Shown: positions 16,981 to 25,320 of the stretch, piece after piece
Position numbering within the stretch: the stretch's first letter is position 1
Layout: each line of letters starts with the position of its first letter
Assembly: GCF_029193885.1 (NCBI RefSeq)
Contig: NZ_JARFVB010000001.1
Location: 682,001 to 746,000 of the forward strand
Direction: 5' to 3'
Length of the DNA: 64,000 nt
Source: Flagellimonas yonaguniensis
Lineage (GTDB): Bacteria > Bacteroidota > Bacteroidia > Flavobacteriales > Flavobacteriaceae
Notes under the pieces: model-generated
What the model was told of the DNA's origin: nothing
The model's input: the letters and a program-made list of their open reading frames with translations, nothing else
Databases searched by the model: none
Made by a program: the position numbers and the translations under genes

Positions 16981-19900
16981 ATGATGAATTACGATTTCCA
17001 AAAGATTGAAAAGTATTGGCAGGATTACTGGCGAAAGAACCAAACTTTTAAGGCATCCAACGATTCCGATAAACCTAAATTTTATGCATTATCGATGTTC
17101 CCTTATCCCTCCGGGGCGGGCTTGCACGTAGGGCACCCGCTGGGCTACATTGCCACGGATATCTATTCGCGTTATAAAAGACATAAAGGGTTCAATGTGT
17201 TGCACCCCATGGGCTACGATTCCTTCGGATTGCCAGCGGAGCAATATGCGATTCAAACAGGGCAACACCCAGCCATTACTACGGAAAACAACATTAACAG
17301 GTACCGTGAGCAATTGGACCAACTTGGTTTTTCTTTTGATTGGAGTCGTGAAGTGCGTACCTCCAACCCACAATATTATAAATGGACGCAATGGATATTT
17401 ATTCAATTGTTCAATGCGTGGTACAACAAGAAATCGGATAAAGCAGAAAACATTTCGAGTTTGATCGCCATTTTTGAAAAAGAAGGAAATACCGATGTCG
17501 AAGCTGCTTGCGATGATGATACACCAAGTTTTGATACTGTAACTTGGAACGGCTATTCAGAAAAGGAAAAGCAGGAAATCCTTTTAAAATACAGATTGAC
17601 CTATTTGGCGGATACCGAAGTAAACTGGTGTCCAGCTTTGGGAACTGTTTTGGCCAACGATGAAATCGTGAACGGAGTTTCCGAGCGCGGAGGTCACCCC
17701 GTAGTCCGTAAAAAAATGACGCAATGGAGTATGCGTATTACAGCATACGCGCAGCGTTTGTTGGACGGGTTGGACAAAATTGATTGGCCACAGCCCCTTA
17801 AAGATTCCCAGACCAACTGGATTGGACGTTCCGTTGGGGCATCGGTTACATTTAATGTGAAAATGGATGAGATGCTGAAACAAGTTCAGCATGACGATGT
17901 CACTTCGAGCGCAGTCGAGAAGCCTTACGAGATTGAAGTCTTCACTACCCGCCCTGATACCATTTTCGGAGTAAGTTTTATGACCTTGGCTCCAGAGCAC
18001 GAATTGGTGGCCAAGATTACGACCCCAGAACAAAAGGTCGAGGTCGATGCGTACGTAGAAGCTACGGCAAAGCGTTCCGAACGTGACCGTATGGCGGATG
18101 TAAAAACCATTTCCGGGGTGTTTACGGGAGCTTATGCAGAGCATCCCTTTACCAAGGAACCTATTCCTATTTGGATTGGAGACTACGTATTGGCCAGTTA
18201 TGGAACAGGTGCAGTAATGGCCGTGCCCTGTGGAGATCAACGTGATTACGATTTCGCCAAACATTATAATATAGATATCCCCAACATTTTTGAAGGGGTC
18301 GATATTTCTGAAGAGGCTTTTGCTGATAAGGAAACTACGGTAATAGCCAATTCCGATTTTCTAAACGGATTGCCGTATAAAAAGGCGATGAAGAAAATCA
18401 TTGCTGAATTGGAAAGGATTGGACATGGCGAAGGAAAAGTGAATTACCGTTTGCGCGATGCCGTATTCAGCCGTCAGCGGTACTGGGGAGAGCCATTTCC
18501 TGTATATTATGTGGATGGTATGCCGCAGATGATCGATTTGGAGCATTTGCCTTTGCAATTGCCCGAAGTGGAAAAATACCTTCCGACCGAAACAGGCGAG
18601 CCACCATTGGGCAATGCCACCGAATGGGCTTGGGACCGCCTCAAGGCGGAAGTAGTTAGCAATGATCTTATAGATAATGTCAATATATTCCCATTAGAGT
18701 TGAACACCATGCCAGGTTGGGCAGGAAGTTCCCAATACTTTAATAGGTATATGGATCCACGCAATGACGAAGCTATATTTTCTCCTGAAGCCATCAACTA
18801 TTGGCAAGATGTAGATCTATATATCGGAGGTAGCGAGCACGCTACGGGCCACTTGTTGTATTCCCGTTTTTGGCAGAAGTTTATGTTTGACATGGGTTAT
18901 GTGCCCAAAGACGAGTTTGCCCAAAAGTTGATCAACCAAGGAATGATTACGGGAGAGAGTGCTTTTATATATAGAGCAGAAACATTTGTGGTATATAATG
19001 ATGGAAAAGGAAAAGTAAAAGATATTCCTATAGAAGAAATTAATAATGATGGATATCTCTTGTCATATTCTTACATAAAGAATTCTGATATTCATCACTC
19101 TAGTTATGGAACATTTATAAATAATGAAGAGCTAGAAAAAAGATTCACTAAAGAATTAAGAGAAAAATTTGCCTCGAAAGTACTTAATGAAGATGAGTTG
19201 GTTTATGAGGAATATTTAAGTGACTATGAAAATTTGTATGTTACGGCCATTTATTTTTATAAACTTCATGTTGATGTAAGCTATTTAGTGGGAGTATCCA
19301 ACGAATTGGATGTTGATAAGTTTAAAAACAGTAAGATGTATTCAGATACTTCTTCTTTGAAGTTGATTTGTGACGAAGATGGAAAGTACATTGTAGGCCG
19401 CGAAGTGGAAAAAATGTCCAAATCCAAATACAATGTCGTCAACCCGGATGCCATTTGTGAGGAGTACGGGGCAGATTCCCTTCGTTTGTACGAAATGTTC
19501 TTGGGCCCCTTGGAGCAATCCAAGCCTTGGAACACGGCAGGTATTACGGGAGTGCATTCCTTCTTAAAGAAACTTTGGAGGCTCTACTCCCCCCTTGAGG
19601 GGGGCGAGGGGGGTGTAGAACCCACCGCCGATAATCTAAAAACCTTGCACAAGACCATCAAAAAAGTGGAGGAAGATATCGAGAATTTCTCGTTCAATAC
19701 TTCGGTTTCCACCTTTATGATCTGTGTCAACGAGTTGACATCACAAAAATGTACCAGCAAAGCTATTTTGGAACCTTTGGCTATTTTAGTGTCGCCCTAT
19801 GCGCCTCATATTGCTGAAGAGCTTTGGAGTCGTTTGGGCAATACAGCTTCTATTGCAGAAGCACCTTTCCCAAAGTTTGAGGAAAAGTATTTGGTGGAGA

Positions 19901-20088
19901 GCAGTAAGGAATATCCGATATCTTTCAATGGTAAAATGCGCTTTAAGTTGGAGATGCCATTGGATATGAGCAAGGAAGATATCGAGGCCGCTGTTTTGGC
20001 TCACGAAAAAACACAGGCCCAATTGGAGGGAAGAACTCCGAAAAAGGTAATCGTGGTCCCTGGAAAGATTGTGAATATCGTAGGATAG
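16981..20088 (+). CDS. leuS: Leucyl-tRNA synthetase with inserted segments
   Basis: This class I synthetase charges tRNA-Leu. It has the HIGH-type motif HVGH (residues 49-52), the CP1 editing domain with FTTRPDTIFGVSF, the tRNA-contact region, KMSKS (811-815) and the C-terminal anticodon-binding domain. At 1035 residues it is about 100 longer than usual. Three additions explain this: residues about 296-315 (MLKQVQHDD and following) encoded by a palindromic repeat inside the editing domain, an AT-rich stretch of about 140 residues (661-802) in the leucine-specific region before KMSKS, and residues about 870-879 encoded by a C-run/G-run repeat. All keep the frame. Starts at 16981 or 16984 are equivalent. 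Confidence 0.95.
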   Translation: MMNYDFQKIEKYWQDYWRKNQTFKASNDSDKPKFYALSMFPYPSGAGLHVGHPLGYIATDIYSRYKRHKGFNVLHPMGYDSFGLPAEQYAIQTGQHPAITTENNINRYREQLDQLGFSFDWSREVRTSNPQYYKWTQWIFIQLFNAWYNKKSDKAENISSLIAIFEKEGNTDVEAACDDDTPSFDTVTWNGYSEKEKQEILLKYRLTYLADTEVNWCPALGTVLANDEIVNGVSERGGHPVVRKKMTQWSMRITAYAQRLLDGLDKIDWPQPLKDSQTNWIGRSVGASVTFNVKMDEMLKQVQHDDVTSSAVEKPYEIEVFTTRPDTIFGVSFMTLAPEHELVAKITTPEQKVEVDAYVEATAKRSERDRMADVKTISGVFTGAYAEHPFTKEPIPIWIGDYVLASYGTGAVMAVPCGDQRDYDFAKHYNIDIPNIFEGVDISEEAFADKETTVIANSDFLNGLPYKKAMKKIIAELERIGHGEGKVNYRLRDAVFSRQRYWGEPFPVYYVDGMPQMIDLEHLPLQLPEVEKYLPTETGEPPLGNATEWAWDRLKAEVVSNDLIDNVNIFPLELNTMPGWAGSSQYFNRYMDPRNDEAIFSPEAINYWQDVDLYIGGSEHATGHLLYSRFWQKFMFDMGYVPKDEFAQKLINQGMITGESAFIYRAETFVVYNDGKGKVKDIPIEEINNDGYLLSYSYIKNSDIHHSSYGTFINNEELEKRFTKELREKFASKVLNEDELVYEEYLSDYENLYVTAIYFYKLHVDVSYLVGVSNELDVDKFKNSKMYSDTSSLKLICDEDGKYIVGREVEKMSKSKYNVVNPDAICEEYGADSLRLYEMFLGPLEQSKPWNTAGITGVHSFLKKLWRLYSPLEGGEGGVEPTADNLKTLHKTIKKVEEDIENFSFNTSVSTFMICVNELTSQKCTSKAILEPLAILVSPYAPHIAEELWSRLGNTASIAEAPFPKFEEKYLVESSKEYPISFNGKMRFKLEMPLDMSKEDIEAAVLAHEKTQAQLEGRTPKKVIVVPGKIVNIVG
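17866..17925 (+). repeat. Palindromic repeat inserted in frame in leuS
   Basis: ATGCTGAA (17872-17879) pairs with TTCAGCAT (17885-17892) over a 5-nt loop, followed by TGTCACTTCGAGCGCAGTCG (17898-17917). The second part is the inverse of the repeat at 16934-16959, and the first part resembles 20154-20175. The encoded peptide MLKQVQHDDVTSSAVEKP interrupts the LeuRS editing domain between two conserved strands. Confidence 0.7.
19588..19617 (+). repeat. C-run/G-run repeat inserted in frame in leuS
   Basis: CCCCCC-TTGA-GGGGGG (19589-19604) is followed by CGAGGGGGGTGT. The same layout, GTCCCC-TTGA-GGGGAC then AGGGGTGTCC, appears at 55091-55120, so this is a second dispersed repeat family. It encodes SPLEGGEGGV in the LeuRS anticodon-binding region. 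Confidence 0.6.
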
Positions 20089-20108
20089 TTCCAAAATCCA
20101 TTTAGCCG

Positions 20109-20178
20109 TTATTCTGAACTAGTTTCGGAATCTCATCAGATTTTTATGAGAACCTAAAACAGGTTCAGGTTGACGAAA
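20109..20178. repeat. REP-like repeat pair downstream of leuS
   Basis: Left arm ATTCTGAACTAGTTTCGGAA (20111-20130) and right arm CCTAAAACAGGTTCAGGTTG (20153-20172) are imperfect inverses of one another. Both resemble the CTGAAACAAGTTCAGCATGA core of the element at 17875-17894 within leuS. Confidence 0.5.
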
Positions 20179-20218
20179 GCCTTGTTTTACGATAAAATCG
20201 ATACGAATATTATAGGAA

Positions 20219-20380
20219 TACCCCTTAAAAGCATGCCAATTGGCATGCTTTTTTATTTTTATCAAGTACTACCCCTAAAAAAATAGGGGTATGATATAAA
20301 TAAAAGATATAAAAATGATTATACCCCTTAATAAATGGGGTATAAATGTTAAAATATGGTTATTTTGACTAGTTACCCCT
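20219..20380. promoter_or_regulatory. Cluster of TACCCC inverted repeats upstream of ald
   Basis: TACCCCTA/TAGGGGTA (20270-20277 and 20284-20291, 6-nt loop) and TATACCCC/GGGGTATA (20320-20327 and 20337-20344, 9-nt loop) are flanked by single TACCCCT copies at 20219 and 20374. The 10-mer ATACCCCTTA occurs at both 20218-20227 and 20321-20330. The symmetry and repetition suggest an operator for a dimeric regulator of alanine dehydrogenase; the protein is unknown. Confidence 0.5.
20227..20260 (+). terminator. Perfect palindrome and T-tract, probable leuS terminator
   Basis: A 13+13 bp perfect palindrome (20227-20252, core GCATGCCAATTGGCATGC) is followed by TTATTTTT. It lies 138 nt after the leuS stop. 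As a DNA palindrome it could also be a protein-binding site. Confidence 0.6.
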
Positions 20381-20457
20381 ACTTTTTATCGAGTATTTGT
20401 GTTTTTATTTAAAAATTTTGTTCAAATTTGGACCCAGAAACCATTAAACGCAACATT

Positions 20458-21558
20458 ATGACTGTTGGGATACCTAAAGAAATCAAGAACAACGAAAGCC
20501 GGGTCGGCATGACGCCCTCCGGAGTATTTGAATTGGTAAAGAACAACCACACCGTATATGTGCAATCGGGCGCAGGTGAGGGCAGTGGTTTTTTTAATCA
20601 GGATTACCAACAGGCTGGGGCCACTATTTTGGATACCATTGGTCAGGTGTATGCCATGAGCGATATGATCGTAAAGGTCAAGGAACCCATCGCTGAGGAA
20701 TATAATTTGATTCAGGAAGGACAGATTGTTTTTACCTATTTCCATTTTGCATCGAGCGAGGCTCTGACCAGGGCCATGATCAAAAGCAAAGCCATTTGTA
20801 TAGCCTATGAAACGGTGGAAGACGAAGATGGAACTTTGCCGCTACTGACCCCAATGTCCGAAGTTGCTGGAAGAATGGCAATTCAACAAGGAGCCAAGTA
20901 TTTGGAAAAACCTGTAAAAGGAAAAGGAGTGCTGTTGGGAGGAGTCCCCGGAGTATCCCCAGGACGGGTTTTGGTGCTTGGAGCGGGCACAGTGGGTATT
21001 CAGGCTGCTAAAATGGCAGCAGGATTGGGTGCCCAAGTAACCATTTTGGATGTGAACATGAAACGTCTCAGATATGTGAACGACATTATGCCCAGCCATG
21101 TAGTGACTGGTTTTTCCAATGAGTTCAACATCAGAAAACATATAAAAACAAATGATTTAATTATCGGTGGAGTTCTGTTAAAAGGAGCAAAGGCCCCTAA
21201 CTTGATTACAAGGGACATGCTCAAGGATATGCATCCAGGAACCGTTATTGTAGATGTAGCGGTTGATCAAGGCGGATGTGTGGAAACCACCAAGCCAACA
21301 ACCCATGAGGACCCCGTTTATATTATAGATGACGTGGTTCATTACTGTGTAGCCAATATGCCAGGGGCAGTGCCTTATACTTCTACTGTTGCCTTGACGA
21401 ATGTAACACTGCCCTATGTGCTAAAATTGGCCAACATGGGATGGCGTAGTGCCTGTAAACTGGATAGATCCTTGGAAAAAGGATTGAACGTAGTTGAAGG
21501 CGAGGTGGTTTATAAGGAAATTGCCGAAACTTTTCAGCTAGAGCCAGTGTTGGTTTAA
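20458..21558 (+). CDS. ald: Alanine dehydrogenase
   Basis: Ald interconverts alanine with pyruvate and ammonia using NAD. The 366-residue protein starts with MTVGIPKEIKNNESRVGMTP, which holds the substrate-binding Arg, and has the NAD-binding block VLVLGAGTVGIQAAKMAAGLGAQV in two parts and the closing GMPGAVP-like ANMPGAVPYTSTVALTN. The ATG at 20458 matches the family start; the TTG 30 nt upstream adds no conserved sequence. It is preceded by the TACCCC repeat cluster and followed by a hairpin terminator. Confidence 0.95.
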   Translation: MTVGIPKEIKNNESRVGMTPSGVFELVKNNHTVYVQSGAGEGSGFFNQDYQQAGATILDTIGQVYAMSDMIVKVKEPIAEEYNLIQEGQIVFTYFHFASSEALTRAMIKSKAICIAYETVEDEDGTLPLLTPMSEVAGRMAIQQGAKYLEKPVKGKGVLLGGVPGVSPGRVLVLGAGTVGIQAAKMAAGLGAQVTILDVNMKRLRYVNDIMPSHVVTGFSNEFNIRKHIKTNDLIIGGVLLKGAKAPNLITRDMLKDMHPGTVIVDVAVDQGGCVETTKPTTHEDPVYIIDDVVHYCVANMPGAVPYTSTVALTNVTLPYVLKLANMGWRSACKLDRSLEKGLNVVEGEVVYKEIAETFQLEPVLV

Positions 21559-21585
21559 GAAACTAACATTTTGACAGTAAAAGAG

Positions 21586-21612
21586 CCCTGCCATTATTTG
21601 GCGGGGTTTTTG
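21586..21612 (+). terminator. Hairpin terminator after ald
   Basis: CCCTGCC (21586-21592) pairs with GGCGGGG (21600-21606) with one G-T wobble and a 7-nt loop, followed by TTTTTG. Confidence 0.7.
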
Positions 21613-21653
21613 CTTTTATGTGGTATATTTATATAGGTAAAAAAGATAAAACT

Positions 21654-22355
21654 ATGATGACATATTATATATTGATTGGTGGAATCGCCCTGGTCAGCTG
21701 GCTAGTGAGCAACAAATTGAAAAGTAAGTTCAAGAAATATTCCAAGGTACATTTGCGAAATGGCATGAGCGGTGCAGAAATCGCTCAGAAAATGTTGGAT
21801 GATCATGGCATCCGCGATGTCAAGGTAATTTCCACTCCCGGCATGTTGACGGACCATTACAATCCTAAAAATAAAACCGTGAACCTTAGTGAAGGCGTAT
21901 ACAACCAACGAAACGCTTCAGCAGCAGCAGTAGCGGCACACGAATGTGGGCACGCCGTACAGCATGCACAAGCCTATGAGTGGTTGACCATGCGTTCCAA
22001 ATTGGTTCCTGTAGTAAGTGTCACTTCTGGAATGTCCACTTGGGTGGTGTTTGGTGGTATTATGCTGATGGCAGCAACAGGTGTTGCTGGTGGTATCGGT
22101 TTTTATATTGCGGTGGCCGGATTGATCATGATGGGCTTCGCGACACTGTTCAGTTTTATTACACTGCCAGTTGAGTACGATGCCAGTAAGCGGGCGTTGG
22201 TCTGGCTAAAACAGAAGAACATGGTGACCCAAGAAGAGTATTCCGGTGCGGAAGATGCACTGAAATGGGCGGCGAGAACCTATTTGGTGGCAGCTTTGGG
22301 TGCATTGGCTTCCCTATTGTATTGGGCGCTTCAAGTATTTGGGGGAAGAGATTGA
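21654..22355 (+). CDS. Membrane zinc metallopeptidase (YugP family)
   Basis: The 233-residue protein has an N-terminal membrane helix, the HExxH motif AAHECGHAVQHA that defines the zinc site, and two or three further helices (VSGMSTWVVFGGIMLMA and AVAGLIMMGFATLFSF region), then LPVEYDASKRALVWL. This is the neutral zinc metallopeptidase family 2 arrangement. The physiological substrate is unknown. The start is ATG 21654 or 21657; the longer form from 21618 would place charged residues before the helix. Confidence 0.88.
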   Translation: MMTYYILIGGIALVSWLVSNKLKSKFKKYSKVHLRNGMSGAEIAQKMLDDHGIRDVKVISTPGMLTDHYNPKNKTVNLSEGVYNQRNASAAAVAAHECGHAVQHAQAYEWLTMRSKLVPVVSVTSGMSTWVVFGGIMLMAATGVAGGIGFYIAVAGLIMMGFATLFSFITLPVEYDASKRALVWLKQKNMVTQEEYSGAEDALKWAARTYLVAALGALASLLYWALQVFGGRD

Positions 22356-22369
22356 TAATATTGTAAAGC

Positions 22370-22421
22370 AATAACATAATAAGAAAAGGGGCCAAACGGC
22401 CCCTTTTCTTATTATGTTATT
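22370..22421. terminator. Perfect 24-bp bidirectional terminator
   Basis: A perfect 24-bp inverted repeat (22370-22393 with 22398-22421) encloses the loop AAAC. Its inner stem is GGGGCC/GGCCCC with A/T-rich outer arms, so it gives a T-tract on both strands. It serves the metallopeptidase gene on the plus strand and ferritin on the minus strand. Confidence 0.85.
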
Positions 22422-22430
22422 AAAATGGGA

Positions 22431-22949
22431 TTACTCGATCCAATTGGCGACATGAGTGTCAATCATTTGGAGGCCAACGCCTTCGGTGCCGGTAACTTCG
22501 ATCATGTCCAAAATGTCCCTAATGGTGTTCTCTTCTTCAACTTGCTCTAGAACAAACCAATCCAAGAATTTTTCAGTGGCAAGGTCACCAAGCTCTCTTG
22601 ATTTCATTACAATATTGTGAATGGATTTCGTCACTTTTACCTCATGCTCCAAAGTGGATTCAAAAACATCCACAATGGATGAATAATCATGGTTTATGTT
22701 TGTCACTTCTGGCGAAATCGGATTTCCTCCGGTATCCACTAAAAAGTTGAAAATCTTCATCATGTGCTCACGTTCCTCTTCTGCCTGTTTAAAGAAAAAT
22801 TTAGCACTGGTAAAAAAGCCGTTCTGCTCGCACCAAGAGGCCATGGCCAAATAGGTGGCAGAGGCATGGGCTTCCATTTTTATCTGTCCGTTGAGCAAAT
22901 CCATGGATTCCACTTTAATGCTCATACTTTGTCTTGCAATGTCTTTCAT
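22431..22949 (-). CDS. Non-haem ferritin
   Basis: Ferritin oxidises and stores iron in a 24-subunit shell. The 172-residue protein keeps the four-helix bundle with ferroxidase ligands in KMEAHASATYLAMASW, the AEEEREHMMKIF motif (ExxH) and a later Glu/Gln pair in WFVLEQVEEENTIRD. It stands alone between a strong terminator and an AT-rich upstream region without a recognisable Fur-type site. Confidence 0.93.
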   Translation of the reverse strand: MKDIARQSMSIKVESMDLLNGQIKMEAHASATYLAMASWCEQNGFFTSAKFFFKQAEEEREHMMKIFNFLVDTGGNPISPEVTNINHDYSSIVDVFESTLEHEVKVTKSIHNIVMKSRELGDLATEKFLDWFVLEQVEEENTIRDILDMIEVTGTEGVGLQMIDTHVANWIE

Positions 22950-23059
22950 AGTGTGTATTCTAATGTGATTGTACCATAAAGTTACAGAATTTAATCTGTT
23001 TTAGATATGGACACCAATAATTTAGAAACCAATTAAGACTGGATAAAAGTAAGTTGATG

Positions 23060-23377
23060 TTAAATAAGAGCTCCAGCTCTGGCAGAGAGTCCTAGTGCCA
23101 CAAAACCGTTATCGATAAGTGTTTTAAGGTCAAGCACTTCCAGTGTATTAAGAATAAATAGATGTTCTTTATTGCAAAGCATCAAAACTTCAAAGCCATG
23201 GGAATTCAAATCACTATCAAAATGGTCTTCTATGGAGATGGACATTATTTTGTGTCGAAGGGATAGTAGCTCGCATAGGGAAATGCGAACCATTTTCTGT
23301 CCAAAATCAATATAATATCGGCGTTCGGCTGTGGATTGATAGAGAGTATAATATGTGGATTTGAATACTACATTCAT
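23060..23377 (-). CDS. Small protein of unknown function next to the Lrp gene
   Basis: The 105-residue protein is not recognised. It has no signal peptide or membrane helix, with mixed strand and helix character (TAERRYYIDFGQKMVRISL, HLFILNTLEVLDLKTLIDNG). It ends 111 nt before the ferritin start and begins 39 nt after the lrp-like stop in the same direction, so it may be cotranscribed with the regulator. Length, start context and codon use fit a real gene, but only homologues could prove it. Confidence 0.55.
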   Translation of the reverse strand: MNVVFKSTYYTLYQSTAERRYYIDFGQKMVRISLCELLSLRHKIMSISIEDHFDSDLNSHGFEVLMLCNKEHLFILNTLEVLDLKTLIDNGFVALGLSARAGALI

Positions 23378-23416
23378 GGGGTCAAATGTAATATTTATTT
23401 AGATTGAATACAAATA

Positions 23417-23887
23417 TTAGATCTGTATTTGACGATCAATTTGTTGGTTCAGTGAAATAAAGGTTTCTGTACGCGAGACCCCTTCGATTTGCTGGATTTT
23501 TTTGTTGAGTACTTGCATTAAATGCTCGTTGTCCCTACAAAGTACTTTTATGAGGATGGACCAATTTCCCGTGGTGTAATGGCATTCCAAAACTTCTGGA
23601 ATTTCTTCCAATTGTTTTACCGCTCTTGGGTTCGTCATGGCCTTATCCAGATAAATACCAATATACGCCATGGTGGAATACCCCAAAACCTTGGGATTGA
23701 TAACAAACTTTGACCCAGCAATAAGCCCAGAGCTTTCCAATTTGCGCAACCTTTGATGGATGGCTGCTCCGGAGATACCAATGTTTCTGGCAATTTCAAG
23801 GATAGGTTTGCGTGCATCCTCCATAAGGTATCTTAGGATTTTCTTGTCAATCCCATCAACTTTAACTGAATTGTTATTGTTTTTCAC
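23417..23887 (-). CDS. Lrp/AsnC family transcriptional regulator
   Basis: The 156-residue protein has an N-terminal helix-turn-helix (KKILRYLMEDARKPILEIA then SGAAIHQRLRKLESSGLI) and a RAM ligand-binding domain (GIYLDKAMTNPRAVKQLEE, VLECHYTTGNWSILIKV). These regulators sense amino acids. The divergent genomic surroundings include a saccharopine-dehydrogenase-like gene directly upstream on the same strand, so control of amino-acid metabolism is plausible but unproven. Confidence 0.92.
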   Translation of the reverse strand: MKNNNNSVKVDGIDKKILRYLMEDARKPILEIARNIGISGAAIHQRLRKLESSGLIAGSKFVINPKVLGYSTMAYIGIYLDKAMTNPRAVKQLEEIPEVLECHYTTGNWSILIKVLCRDNEHLMQVLNKKIQQIEGVSRTETFISLNQQIDRQIQI

Positions 23888-23936
23888 AGTTTTGATTTTG
23901 ATTTGAAGTTAAAGGTATTGAAAAAAATACCAAAAA

Positions 23937-25310
23937 CTAACTGGCAACAGAATCGGGGTTATAGCCAAGGTAGGGCACTTCATATTCCTTAAACCGGATG
24001 CCATTGGCCTTGAGCTCATCCAGAATGGGTTTGTACACTTCTTTATTGATTGGAATTTGAACCCCTGGAGTGGTTATCTTACCGTTCAAGATTTGTAATG
24101 TGGCCATGGCAACAGGTAACCCTACCGTTTTGGACATGGCTGTGTAGGTGCGGTTTTCTCCGATAACCACCATGTTGGCATCTATTTGTTTCTTTTCTCC
24201 GTTTAATTCGTAGCCAAACTTGTGGTACATCACGATCATATCCTTTTCATGCTCTTTCAATGTCCAACTTTCTTCTAAAATATATTGGAGCATTTGGGCT
24301 GGTGTTGCATTTTTCAGGGGAATCCTCTTGGTGGGGTCGAAGAGGTTCAGTTCCAACAGTTTCCCCCACATAATATCGTCTTGGTCTATTTTGAGGTAAT
24401 GTCTCAATTTCAATTCCACTGAATCCGTTGGCGAATAGGGCAGAAATAGATTCACAAATTCACGGTACGACATTCCTTCGGAATTTTCAATCGTATAACT
24501 GTCATCCGTCATTCCGAGAATCACGAACATTTGCCATGCTTTGGAAAAACCGACTCTTCGCATGGTGCCTCTATATAAGGTCAAGGCATCCTGCAAGCCG
24601 TATGCTTCGCGATACTTTAAAGAATCCCTATTGGCATAAACTTCAAATGAGCCAAAATCCTCTATTTCTAAAAACTCAGTTCTTCTAAAAAGTTTTTGGT
24701 AGGGAATGTATTTGTATGTGCCTTCTTGAATGAACTTGGCTGCTCCACCTTGACCGGCCAACACTACATTTCTCGGGTTCCAAGTAAATTTATAATTCCA
24801 CAGGTTGGTATCGCTTTCGGGAGCGACCAAGCCACCGGTAAAAGATTCGAACAATAGCATTTTGCCACCCGCTCCCCTGATTCTATCAATTACTTCCATG
24901 GCACTCATGTGATCGATACCTGGGTCTAGGCCTATCTCGTTCATAAAAACAAGACCTTTTTCTTTTGCCGCAGCATCCAAAGCCCTTAGTTCATCACTGA
25001 TGTATGAAGCTGTAATGAAATGCTTTTCAAATTCGATGCAATCATGGGCAACATTGATGTGCATTCTGGCCGGAAGCATGGAAACCACGATGGAAGCCTC
25101 GGAAATGGCTTTTTTTCTTTCTTGTTCATTAAAAATATCCAATTCGAACACTGTGCAGTTGGGATGCTTGGCAAAATCATCGGGGATATTCTCGGGGTGG
25201 AGGTCTCCGATATTGATATGTGTATTTTCTTCGTCTGACTTCTTAAGGAAATAATTTAGAAGGTATGAGGTTGATTTACCTGCTCCAACAACTAAAATAG
25301 TACGGACCAT
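23937..25310 (-). CDS. Saccharopine dehydrogenase family protein
   Basis: The 457-residue protein has an N-terminal Rossmann domain (TILVVGAGKSTSYLLNYFLK), the conserved SMLPARMHINVAHDCIEF block, NEIGLDPGIDHMSAM and a C-terminal saccharopine-reductase-type domain ending LNGKITTPGVQIPINKEV. Such enzymes catalyse NAD(P)-linked steps of lysine metabolism (saccharopine) or related carboxyamine reactions; the precise substrate is not fixed by sequence. It lies just upstream of the Lrp-type gene, 49 nt apart. Confidence 0.88.
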   Translation of the reverse strand: MVRTILVVGAGKSTSYLLNYFLKKSDEENTHINIGDLHPENIPDDFAKHPNCTVFELDIFNEQERKKAISEASIVVSMLPARMHINVAHDCIEFEKHFITASYISDELRALDAAAKEKGLVFMNEIGLDPGIDHMSAMEVIDRIRGAGGKMLLFESFTGGLVAPESDTNLWNYKFTWNPRNVVLAGQGGAAKFIQEGTYKYIPYQKLFRRTEFLEIEDFGSFEVYANRDSLKYREAYGLQDALTLYRGTMRRVGFSKAWQMFVILGMTDDSYTIENSEGMSYREFVNLFLPYSPTDSVELKLRHYLKIDQDDIMWGKLLELNLFDPTKRIPLKNATPAQMLQYILEESWTLKEHEKDMIVMYHKFGYELNGEKKQIDANMVVIGENRTYTAMSKTVGLPVAMATLQILNGKITTPGVQIPINKEVYKPILDELKANGIRFKEYEVPYLGYNPDSVAS

Positions 25311-25320
25311 GTGTTTTGTT

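Larger units (their letters stand above)
20089..20457. other. 369-nt intergenic region between leuS and ald
   Basis: No gene is visible. From left to right it holds a REP-like repeat (20109-20178), a perfect 26-nt palindrome followed by T-rich sequence (20227-20260), and two TACCCC inverted repeats plus two single TACCCC sites (20219-20380). The last part is very AT-rich and leads into ald. No clean TAnnTTTG box was found. Confidence 0.7.

Noticed and set aside
20270..20344. TACCCC inverted repeats read as transcription terminators
   Set aside because: The stems are short, A-rich loops dominate and no T-tract follows. The repetition fits an operator better.
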